A stretch of 11,473 nucleotides of DNA, taken from NCBI GenBank assembly GCA_964463605.1, contig CAYXBZ010000031.1:1-11473 (forward strand), written 5' to 3'. Numbering within the stretch: the stretch's first letter is position 1; the number at the start of each line of letters is the position of its first letter. The position numbers and the translations under genes are program-made. The stretch is from DAOLOF01 sp964463605. Its GTDB lineage: Bacteria; Patescibacteriota; Microgenomatia; UBA1400; PJMF01. Under the pieces are notes generated by a model that made no database searches, was not told where the DNA came from, and worked only from the letters and a program-made list of their open reading frames with translations. Positions 5,870 to 11,473 of this stretch are shown in pieces.

Positions 5870-7246
5870 ATGACATTTGACAGTCTGCGCCAACAACATC
5901 CCCAACTTTCATTCAAGAGTTATCACTACTCTCTTGATGCTAAACAAGATCCTCAGCTTAAGATTGAGTATCGGTTTCACCTGGAACCAAATATTACTTT
6001 TTCTCCACAGGTAACCATCTCAGGCATCGATCCAGAAAAAATCACAAATATTCCCGAGTTGTTTCTCAACAACCTAATCTTTCAACTTGGCTTAGCCGAG
6101 CTACCTAGCTACTGGAAATGCGCCTGTCCCCCAGCAATTAAGATCGAGGCTGGCTGGCTATCTCCCAATCAAATTAAGTGGTGGCATCAACTGTTTACAG
6201 TTGGTCTGGGCGAGTTTTTTTATCTGAACCAGATTGATTTTTTGGCTCCTGATTTGTTGAATTTCCAAATAGAAGGTAATAAACAATCGGATGTTGTGCC
6301 AACTCTGGAGAATAATCATTATCAAACTCCGTACCTGGTGCCGATCGGCGGCGGCAAGGACTCGGGATTAACACTCAGCCTACTTGACAGAAGCCAAGCG
6401 AGTTATGACACCCTGGTTTTGGAGCCGGCCTCCCCTGCCGCCGCCAGCCTGGCTAATCTTAGTCAAGGCTCAAGAAAAATTACAGCCAGACGTACCATCT
6501 GCCCCAATTTGCTCAAACTCAATGGACAAGGTTATCTAAATGGGCACACCCCTTTTAGCGCCTACTTGGCTTTCATATCAACTTTCATTGCGCACCTTGA
6601 GGGTCATCAGCAAATTCTAGTGGCTAATGAAAGTTCGGCCAATCAGCCTAATCTCAAGTACAAGGGTAAATCCATCAACCATCAATGGTCAAAAAGTTTT
6701 GAGTTTGAGCAGAGCTTTAGAAAATATGCCCAAGAGTTCTTAAACAGCAAATCAAAACAAGCTGAGTATTTGTCGTTTTTAAGACCTCTGAATGAACTGC
6801 AGATAGCACAAAAATTTGCTCAACTATCAACTTGGCTTCCTCATTTCAAAAGTTGTAATGTTGGCCAAAAAACTGGCACCTGGTGTCATCATTGCCCTAA
6901 ATGCGCCTTTGTTTTTGCGATGCTTTTTCCTTTTGTTGACACACAAACTCTCATTACTCAAGTATTTTCAAGAAATCTATTCCAAGACTCTTCGCTGCTG
7001 AATATATTCAAACAACTAGCAGATTCCTCGCTTAACAAACCTCTCGAGTGCGTGGGTACTGACGAAGAAGTAAGATTAGCTCTCCAGCTAGCAATCAACT
7101 CTCACCTAGATAAAAACGAGCCTCTACCTCTGGTGTTGGATCAACTTAAGAATTGGTTAGCTAATCAGCCAATCAACAATCAACTACTTGATGAGCGGAA
7201 CTCTGGTCATAATCTAGATGAAGATCTTCTTCAGATGTTGCAATAA
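5870..7246 (+). CDS. murL: UDP-N-acetylmuramoyl-L-alanyl-L-glutamate epimerase (MurL)
   Basis: MurL inverts the terminal L-Glu of UDP-MurNAc-L-Ala-L-Glu to D-Glu in an ATP-dependent reaction, replacing the need for free D-Glu from glutamate racemase. The 458 residues match the family length. Visible landmarks are an ATP-pyrophosphatase-like loop PIGGGKDSGLT (158-168), NGHTPFSAYLAFI (224-236), VANESSANQPN (251-261), the cysteine cluster C329/C339/C342/C345 in TWCHHCPKCAFVF, and LECVGTDEEVRLAL (392-405). These resemble what I recall of MurL from Xanthomonas and of its many 'hypothetical' relatives. The strongest support is context: a MurD-type ligase follows after 35 bases on the same strand. 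The alternative is an uncharacterised PP-loop enzyme. It is probably cytoplasmic, as no signal peptide is visible. Family recognition is from memory and not from a search. Confidence 0.8.
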   Translation: MTFDSLRQQHPQLSFKSYHYSLDAKQDPQLKIEYRFHLEPNITFSPQVTISGIDPEKITNIPELFLNNLIFQLGLAELPSYWKCACPPAIKIEAGWLSPNQIKWWHQLFTVGLGEFFYLNQIDFLAPDLLNFQIEGNKQSDVVPTLENNHYQTPYLVPIGGGKDSGLTLSLLDRSQASYDTLVLEPASPAAASLANLSQGSRKITARRTICPNLLKLNGQGYLNGHTPFSAYLAFISTFIAHLEGHQQILVANESSANQPNLKYKGKSINHQWSKSFEFEQSFRKYAQEFLNSKSKQAEYLSFLRPLNELQIAQKFAQLSTWLPHFKSCNVGQKTGTWCHHCPKCAFVFAMLFPFVDTQTLITQVFSRNLFQDSSLLNIFKQLADSSLNKPLECVGTDEEVRLALQLAINSHLDKNEPLPLVLDQLKNWLANQPINNQLLDERNSGHNLDEDLLQMLQ

Positions 7247-7262
7247 GAAATGCCTCTGGAAA

Positions 7263-7271
7263 TGATACAAT
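7263..7271 (+). promoter_or_regulatory. Extended -10 promoter before murD2
   Basis: TGATACAAT (TG plus TACAAT) sits ten bases before the ATG at 7282, within the 35-base gap after murL. It would start a transcript only three or four bases upstream of the start codon. The ligase gene lacks a Shine-Dalgarno, so it may be transcribed both with murL and alone. Confidence 0.5.
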
Positions 7272-7281
7272 TCATGTAACT

Positions 7282-8772
7282 ATGAATAACTCTCACACCA
7301 GTTCCTTTGCCCAATCAACAGTTGCCGCTCTGGAGCAAGAAAAAATCCTGATTCTTGGTTTGGCCAAAGAAGGTGTCTCAACCTTTAATTTTCTCAGGCA
7401 AATTTTTCCTGATAAACAAATTGGCTTAGCTGACGCTCAACCCACTTTACCTTTTCAACTACAAAAAGCTCACAATATTACCACCCATTTAGGACCAGAT
7501 CATTTTGACTATCTAAAAGAATACTCACTTATCTTTAAAACTCCTGGCATTCCACAGAATCTTCCAGAGATACAGCAAGCTGTTAAAAATGGAGTTAAAC
7601 TCAGTTCTAATTTACAACTGTTCCTAGAGATAGTTGAAGAGAAAAAAGCAGCCAACTCCCAACAGTTATTAGATCTGCCTTTACCTCTAACTATCGGTAT
7701 CACCGGCACCAAAGGCAAAAGCACCACTGCGAGCATGATTCACCACGTGTTAAACGTTGGCGGATTTGATAGCGCTTTAATTGGAAACATCGGTAGGCCA
7801 GCTCTTGATGAAGCATATCGTATTGAATCAATAGGTATATTTGTGATTGAAATGTCATCACACCAGCTCAGCCATCTTACCATTAGTCCTGATATTGCCG
7901 TTATACACAACATTACCTCCGAGCATCTAGACTATTATCGTGATACCGCCGAGTATATTCAGTCCAAAGAGTCTATCGCAAGGTATCAAAAGGTTAATCA
8001 GTATGTCTTATATAATCCAAACTATCCTAATGCTGCCAAGATTGCTGCGCTTTCCTCTGGTAAACAGATAAAAATCAGTTCCGCATCATCGATTGATAGT
8101 GTCAAAAATGATATACAAGTTTACCTTAAATCACATTACTTAACCTTTAGAGATAATAAGGTGAAAAGCTCCAATGATGAGTCCATCATTCGTCAAAAAG
8201 ATATTCCATTACTTGGGAAACACAACTTGCAAAACATAGCTCCTTCAATAGTTATTGCCAAACTGCTTCAGATACCAACAGCAAAAATTACTCAAGCAAT
8301 TAAGTCATTTCAGCCCTTGCCCCATCGATTAGAGAAAGTGGCAGAAATTAAGGGAGTAACTTACGTTAACGACTCGATGGCCACCATGCCCGATGCCGCA
8401 ATTTCGGCTCTTTCTTGTTTTAGCGATCAACCAATCATTCTCTTAGCTGGCGGACATGAGCGAAATCAGGACTTTGTGCCCTTTGCAAAAAAAATCGTTG
8501 AAAGCAATGTCAAAGCAATGGCACTGTTTCCAGCAAACGGCACTCGTTTGTGGAACGAAGTTCAAAATCAACAAAAAAATCAAAATTCATCAGAACAGAT
8601 ATTAGCCAAAGAAGTTCACTCAATGGAAGAAGCTCTAGATTTTGCTCAAAAACATGTCAAAAAAGGAGATGTAGTTCTCTTGGCTCCAGGTGCTGCAAGT
8701 TTTGGTATCTTCGAAAATTACGCCGACCGAGGTGAAAAGTTCGTCAACTACGTAAAAAACCAGTTGCAATAA
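7282..8772 (+). CDS. murD2: MurD-type ligase, probably UDP-MurNAc-L-alanine:L-glutamate ligase (MurD2)
   Basis: This is a Mur ligase that adds glutamate to UDP-MurNAc-L-Ala using ATP in the cytoplasm. Domains are all present in 496 residues (Escherichia coli MurD has 438). There is an N-terminal Rossmann-like part (KILILGLAKEGVSTFNFL, 21-38; TPGIP, 87-91), then the central ATPase with P-loop GITGTKGKSTT (139-149) and ITSEHLDYY (211-219). A lysine in QSKES (K229) may be the carbamylated residue. GKHNLQN starts at 312. The C-terminal domain carries LPHRLEKV (346-353), NDSMATMPDA (363-372), LLAGGHERNQD (387-397) and APGAASFGIFENY (468-480). Canonical MurD reads NDSKATN and has a GGDGKGADF-type loop; here these are NDSMATMP and GGHERNQDF. 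As I recall, that pattern is nearer to MurD2 enzymes that use L-Glu. Adjacency to murL supports L-Glu use, but substrate choice is an inference. Extra residues lie around 260-305 and 425-440. Confidence 0.85.
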   Translation: MNNSHTSSFAQSTVAALEQEKILILGLAKEGVSTFNFLRQIFPDKQIGLADAQPTLPFQLQKAHNITTHLGPDHFDYLKEYSLIFKTPGIPQNLPEIQQAVKNGVKLSSNLQLFLEIVEEKKAANSQQLLDLPLPLTIGITGTKGKSTTASMIHHVLNVGGFDSALIGNIGRPALDEAYRIESIGIFVIEMSSHQLSHLTISPDIAVIHNITSEHLDYYRDTAEYIQSKESIARYQKVNQYVLYNPNYPNAAKIAALSSGKQIKISSASSIDSVKNDIQVYLKSHYLTFRDNKVKSSNDESIIRQKDIPLLGKHNLQNIAPSIVIAKLLQIPTAKITQAIKSFQPLPHRLEKVAEIKGVTYVNDSMATMPDAAISALSCFSDQPIILLAGGHERNQDFVPFAKKIVESNVKAMALFPANGTRLWNEVQNQQKNQNSSEQILAKEVHSMEEALDFAQKHVKKGDVVLLAPGAASFGIFENYADRGEKFVNYVKNQLQ

Positions 8773-8818
8773 AATTTGAAACAAAGAGAAAAAGCTATTT
8801 TGTAGTTAACTGCTGCAA

Positions 8819-9862
8819 CTAATCTCTTCTCTCTTGATAGCTTAGACTTTGCTTAAACTCATCTAAGTGGTCAATTATTAAACCCACACCATTAATCACA
8901 GCCAAGTCTGGCTCATCGGCTACAAATACCGGCATTTTTAATTTGGCAGTTAAAAACTCATCCAAACCGTGAATTTGTGAAAGTCCTCCAGAAAGCAACA
9001 ACCCTTTATCCAAGATATCAACGGTTAAATCTGGAGAAACGGAAGCCAACAATCTCTTGACCAATTCATAATACTGTTGTCCATAATCAAGAAAAATAGG
9101 TAACATTTCTTTAGCTAAAACCCTTTGCTCGCGTGGCTCACCTGTTTTGATATCTATACCAGTAATCTCAATTGATGGATGATGATCGCTCACAAATGAA
9201 CCCGCTTGACTGATCACTCGCTGCGTTATCTTCTCGCTTACTCTAAGTTTTTGCTCAGCCGAAAACCAGTGTTGCAATTCTTGCTTCATGCTACGCCCAG
9301 CTTTGTGGCTGTATACAGAATCAACTACTTTGCCTAGTGACAAGCCGGTTGCCTCGACAACACCCTCTCCCAATTGCAGCACAAAAGAACCAGAGGCATC
9401 GGAAATCGGTACGCCTGAGCCAATTAATGCCGCTAAAGACTGATCTACAAGCAAGACCTCTCCTGCCCCTAATTCTGTTAAAACCTTGACCAATACCTCA
9501 ATCATCGAAGGATAATAACTTCCAGACAATGAGATCAAAACCGTGGGACTAAAAAAGTAGACTTTCTCACTTGCTCTTGCTAGCACAATCTTCAACAAAG
9601 CTTTGAGCATTTCTTCGTCAAGTAATTTTGGAGCCAGAACAGGAGAAAATACTTTAACCGATTCTCCTATTCTCCCTTGCATTTGAGCCGCCTGCTCACC
9701 CACCGCAATTACCTTTTTACTATCCTTTTCGATCGCGATCATGGTGGGCTCATCAAAAATGAGTCCCTTTCCTTCAGCCCAAACTCGAGTATGACTTGAG
9801 CCAAGATCAATGCCAATAGAGCGATTAAGGTTGTGATTGATGTTTGAGAAGATATTAATCAT
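8819..9862 (-). CDS. MreB-like actin homologue with altered catalytic residues
   Basis: MreB forms membrane-bound filaments that guide elongation-type peptidoglycan synthesis. The 347-residue product aligns with MreB over its whole length: phosphate-1 loop SIGIDLGSSHTRVW (15-28), FDEPTMIAI (36-44), VIAVGEQAAQMQGR (51-64), a phosphate-2 region FVLQLGEGVVEATGLSLGKV (160-179), EITGIDIKTGEPRE (232-245), adenosine motif LLLSGGLSQIHGLDEFL (288-304) and VADEPDLAVINGVGLII (314-330). The segment matching MreB's IEEPxAAAIG reads VDQSLAALIG, so Gln141 replaces the catalytic Glu. The phosphate-2 DIGGGT motif reads QLGEGV, so Gln163 replaces the Mg/water-coordinating Asp. ATP may bind but hydrolysis should be impaired. 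The N-terminal MINIFSNINHNLNR could be a membrane-binding helix as in other MreBs. It is convergent with murD2. FtsA- or Hsp70-like alternatives fit less well, as no FtsA- or DnaK-specific insertions are seen. Confidence 0.85.
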   Translation of the reverse strand: MINIFSNINHNLNRSIGIDLGSSHTRVWAEGKGLIFDEPTMIAIEKDSKKVIAVGEQAAQMQGRIGESVKVFSPVLAPKLLDEEMLKALLKIVLARASEKVYFFSPTVLISLSGSYYPSMIEVLVKVLTELGAGEVLLVDQSLAALIGSGVPISDASGSFVLQLGEGVVEATGLSLGKVVDSVYSHKAGRSMKQELQHWFSAEQKLRVSEKITQRVISQAGSFVSDHHPSIEITGIDIKTGEPREQRVLAKEMLPIFLDYGQQYYELVKRLLASVSPDLTVDILDKGLLLSGGLSQIHGLDEFLTAKLKMPVFVADEPDLAVINGVGLIIDHLDEFKQSLSYQERRD

Positions 9863-9882
9863 GATTAAATTTTATCTGTCTG

Positions 9883-9913
9883 ATTATACTCTATAGTCTA
9901 TTTTGCATGACAA
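9883..9913 (-). promoter_or_regulatory. Promoter of the mreB-like gene
   Basis: On the minus strand TTGTCA (9913-9908), a 19-base spacer and a perfect TATAAT (9888-9883) give a plausible sigma-70 promoter. Twenty bases separate the -10 box from the ATG, so the leader would be about 13 bases without a Shine-Dalgarno. A weaker TAAAAT (9874-9869) six bases before the ATG could give a leaderless transcript instead. Confidence 0.6.
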
Positions 9914-9925
9914 TCGGAAAAGCGG

Positions 9926-9958
9926 CACTGTTTATTTCTTACACTGTTTATTTTCTTA
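9926..9958. repeat. Tandem direct repeat in the divergent mreB/PEGA promoter region
   Basis: CACTGTTTATTTCTTA (9926-9941) is directly followed by CACTGTTTATTTTCTTA (9942-9958), two copies that differ by one T. Just beyond, the minus strand holds two further similar words, CACACTATAA and CACAATATAA. The cluster lies between two divergent promoters and looks like a set of regulator-binding sites or a slipped duplication. Confidence 0.6.
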
Positions 9959-10009
9959 TATTGTGATTTTTTATAGTGTGAAATCTCAGCTGTCTCAAAA
10001 CCTCACAAC

Positions 10010-10018
10010 TGATATAAT
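10010..10018 (+). promoter_or_regulatory. Extended -10 promoter of the PEGA-domain gene
   Basis: TGATATAAT (TG at 10010-10011, TATAAT at 10013-10018) is a consensus extended -10. The -35 region is weak, as is usual for this promoter type. Transcription would start near 10025, giving a leader of about 54 bases. The leader holds a small hairpin, GAGG-AAAA-CCTC (10051-10062), and no Shine-Dalgarno near the ATG. Confidence 0.7.
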
Positions 10019-10078
10019 AGCTCTCGTTGATAGCAATTGTTGGTCTTGTTGAGGAAAACCTCATTCACTCAGATTTTT

Positions 10079-11440
10079 ATGAAAAAAAAGCTTTCATTGA
10101 TTAGCATTGGTTACACCCTGTTGTCAGTGGCTATAATTGCCGGCGGCTCATACCTAGCTATCATGTATGCTCAAGGGAACTATCGATTTACTCGAAGTGG
10201 TATTTTGGTGGAATCAGGCTTACTTAGCGCTAACTCCTTTCCCACCGGAGCGCAGGTAATTGTTGATGGAGAACTCACCACCGCCACCAACGACACCATC
10301 TACCTTGAACCGGGAGTTTACTCTGTTGAGTTCAAAAAAGATGGTTACTCCCCTTGGAAAAAGGAGCTAGTCATCGAAAAAGAGCTGGTTACTCAAACTA
10401 ATGCTCGACTTTTCCCGGTGGCCCCTTCACTCACTCCACTCACTTTTACCGGTGTTGAAAATATCTTACCTTCCCCTGACGGACGAAAGCTGGTTTATTA
10501 CACAGCCTCAGCCAGTGCCGAAACTCGAAATGGTTTGTACGTGCTTGACCTTAATGACAGCATTAATCCTTTTCAGAAAACATCTCGCCAAATCGCGGTT
10601 GATGTTCCACTGTATGAATTGAACAATGCTGACTTTATCTGGTCTCCAGATAGTTCACAACTCATGATCCTCTCTCGGCTTAAGCAAGTTATTGTTGACG
10701 CCAATCAAATGAACAACCTCCTCAGTTTACCCGACATTAGCTTCCGTCGCTCGGAAATTCTTTCAGAGTGGGAGGAAGAAATGTACTTGCGCGAACGTCA
10801 ATATTTAGCTGAATTTCCAGAGGAGGTCATCGAGATTGCCACCCAATCAGCTAAAAATGTGTATATGGCTCCTGACAAGAAAAAGTTGCTTTATACTGCT
10901 ACTTCTAGCGCCACTCTTGCTCCAGAGCTCGTGCCACCACTTCCTTCTACCAACACCCAGCCAGAATCTCGAACAATCGAGCCTGGTAATATCTACGTTT
11001 ACGACAGCGAGGAAGATAAGAATTTTTTGATTGCTTCCGATTTAATGATTTTAGAGGAAGCTGAAATTAATCAAGTTAATAAAGGGCTCTTGGCCGATGA
11101 TCTGTATCAAAAAATCCCTCGAACTCTTAAGGCCTCGCCAAGCGCTTTTGCCAGATTGCAAGATCAAACAGTGGCTAATACCGCCCTGCGCTTTAACACT
11201 TACCACAGCTCGTTGGCCGTTAACACCCTTCAGTGGTTTGCCGACTCGAACTATCTTCTGTTCATTAAGGATGATCGAGTGCAAATTGTCTCTTACGATG
11301 GCACCAACAACACCACTCTCTACTCTGGACCATTCGCTGAAAATTTTATTTATCCATGGCCTGACGGAAGTAGGGTTGTTATTCTAACTGCCTTTAGCCC
11401 CGACACCCCTCAAAACTTGTACTCGATTGAGTTGAAGTGA
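10079..11440 (+). CDS. PEGA domain / beta-propeller membrane-anchored protein
   Basis: From the ATG at 10079 the product has 453 residues. Residues 1-31 contain a basic start (MKKKL) and one hydrophobic helix (about 6-30) that acts as signal anchor. Residues 49-112 are a PEGA domain: NSFPTGAQVIVDGELTT, then YLEPGVYSVEFKKDGYSPWK (75-94). PEGA domains are small surface beta-folds linked to carbohydrate or wall association. The rest is a probable TolB/WD40-like propeller with blade motifs SPDGRKLVYY (132-141), SPDSSQLMIL (189-198), APDKKKLLYT (264-273), FADSNYLLFI (387-396) and WPDGSRVVIL (427-436). A TTG at 10037 could extend the frame by 14 residues. The ATG is preferred because it directly precedes the basic signal region, but neither start has a Shine-Dalgarno. 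It is probably extracytoplasmic; function is unknown. The stop is TGA, showing a standard code. Confidence 0.8.
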   Translation: MKKKLSLISIGYTLLSVAIIAGGSYLAIMYAQGNYRFTRSGILVESGLLSANSFPTGAQVIVDGELTTATNDTIYLEPGVYSVEFKKDGYSPWKKELVIEKELVTQTNARLFPVAPSLTPLTFTGVENILPSPDGRKLVYYTASASAETRNGLYVLDLNDSINPFQKTSRQIAVDVPLYELNNADFIWSPDSSQLMILSRLKQVIVDANQMNNLLSLPDISFRRSEILSEWEEEMYLRERQYLAEFPEEVIEIATQSAKNVYMAPDKKKLLYTATSSATLAPELVPPLPSTNTQPESRTIEPGNIYVYDSEEDKNFLIASDLMILEEAEINQVNKGLLADDLYQKIPRTLKASPSAFARLQDQTVANTALRFNTYHSSLAVNTLQWFADSNYLLFIKDDRVQIVSYDGTNNTTLYSGPFAENFIYPWPDGSRVVILTAFSPDTPQNLYSIELK

Positions 11441-11455
11441 TTCGAGAGATATAAT
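11427..11455 (+). promoter_or_regulatory. Promoter for the next gene beyond the window
   Basis: TTGAGT (11427-11432), a 17-base spacer and a perfect TATAAT (11450-11455) form a good sigma-70 promoter that overlaps the end of the PEGA gene. Transcription would begin near 11462. The gene it serves lies outside the window. Confidence 0.65.
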
Positions 11456-11473
11456 CCCTTTAGTTAAAACTTT

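Noticed and set aside
5731..5916. 61-codon minus-strand frame spanning the murL start
   Set aside because: Overlaps the murL promoter and 5' end, low-complexity Asn/Lys content, no recognisable domain or start signals.
8763..8840. Terminator between the convergent murD2 and mreB-like genes
   Set aside because: Only short, widely separated inverted words (AGTTGCA/TGCAACT, AAGAGA/TCTCTT) without a compact stem or T-tract.
1..11473. tRNA genes, CRISPR arrays, insertion sequences or recoded TGA
   Set aside because: No T-loop/cloverleaf pattern, no regularly spaced repeats and no transposase were seen by eye; the PEGA gene uses TGA as its stop.

Overview
The window most resembles a chromosomal segment of a Candidate Phyla Radiation (Patescibacteria) bacterium, possibly Microgenomates-like. 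This lineage call is an inference. It rests on the mix of short, loosely packed single-gene units, a DUF4349 protein, a DUF2207 protein with a glycine tail, a PEGA/beta-propeller protein, divergent ribosomal proteins and AT-rich spacers. TGA is used as a true stop (end of the PEGA gene), so the genetic code looks standard. I see no transposase, phage gene, CRISPR array, tRNA or rRNA.

Layout. 1-335 is the 3' end of a DUF4349 membrane protein on the plus strand. It converges, through a bidirectional terminator (355-390), on a large DUF2207 membrane protein (410-2410, minus). 2411-2805 holds no protein gene but is dense in RNA signals: a promoter for the DUF2207 gene, a strong hairpin plus T-tract with a Shine-Dalgarno-like loop (2524-2589), a near-consensus promoter (2608-2636) and an L10-type autoregulatory leader. 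rplJ (2806-3324) and rplL (3368-3841) follow, closed by a GC-rich terminator. 3893-4386 is an AT-rich gap with two perfect DnaA-box matches and three inverted repeats. Next come a small excisionase-type HTH protein (4387-4677) and a convergent WecG/TagA glycosyltransferase (4703-5521, minus). After another AT-rich gap comes a two-gene peptidoglycan unit, murL (5870-7246) and a MurD-type ligase (7282-8772). A divergent MreB-like actin homologue (8819-9862, minus) faces it tail to tail. A divergent intergenic region with tandem repeats separates that gene from a PEGA/propeller protein (10079-11440). A promoter for the next gene lies at the right edge.

How the genes fit together. The central and right parts are about the cell envelope. 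The MurD-like ligase and MurL are best read as the alternative route to D-Glu in the peptidoglycan stem: L-Glu is added first, then epimerised on the UDP-precursor. This route is known from Xanthomonas. The MreB-like protein could organise wall synthesis, but it has lost two residues that canonical MreB uses for ATP hydrolysis. TagA/WecG would make an envelope glycopolymer. DUF2207, DUF4349 and PEGA proteins are membrane or surface proteins of unknown role.

Several genes (DUF2207, murL, murD2) have a -10 box only 6-10 bases before the start codon and no Shine-Dalgarno, which suggests leaderless or nearly leaderless mRNAs. rplL and the HTH gene have clear Shine-Dalgarno sites. The strongest leads are the MurL/MurD2 pair, the degenerate MreB, the unexplained SD-loop hairpin before the L10 leader, and the DnaA-box gap.
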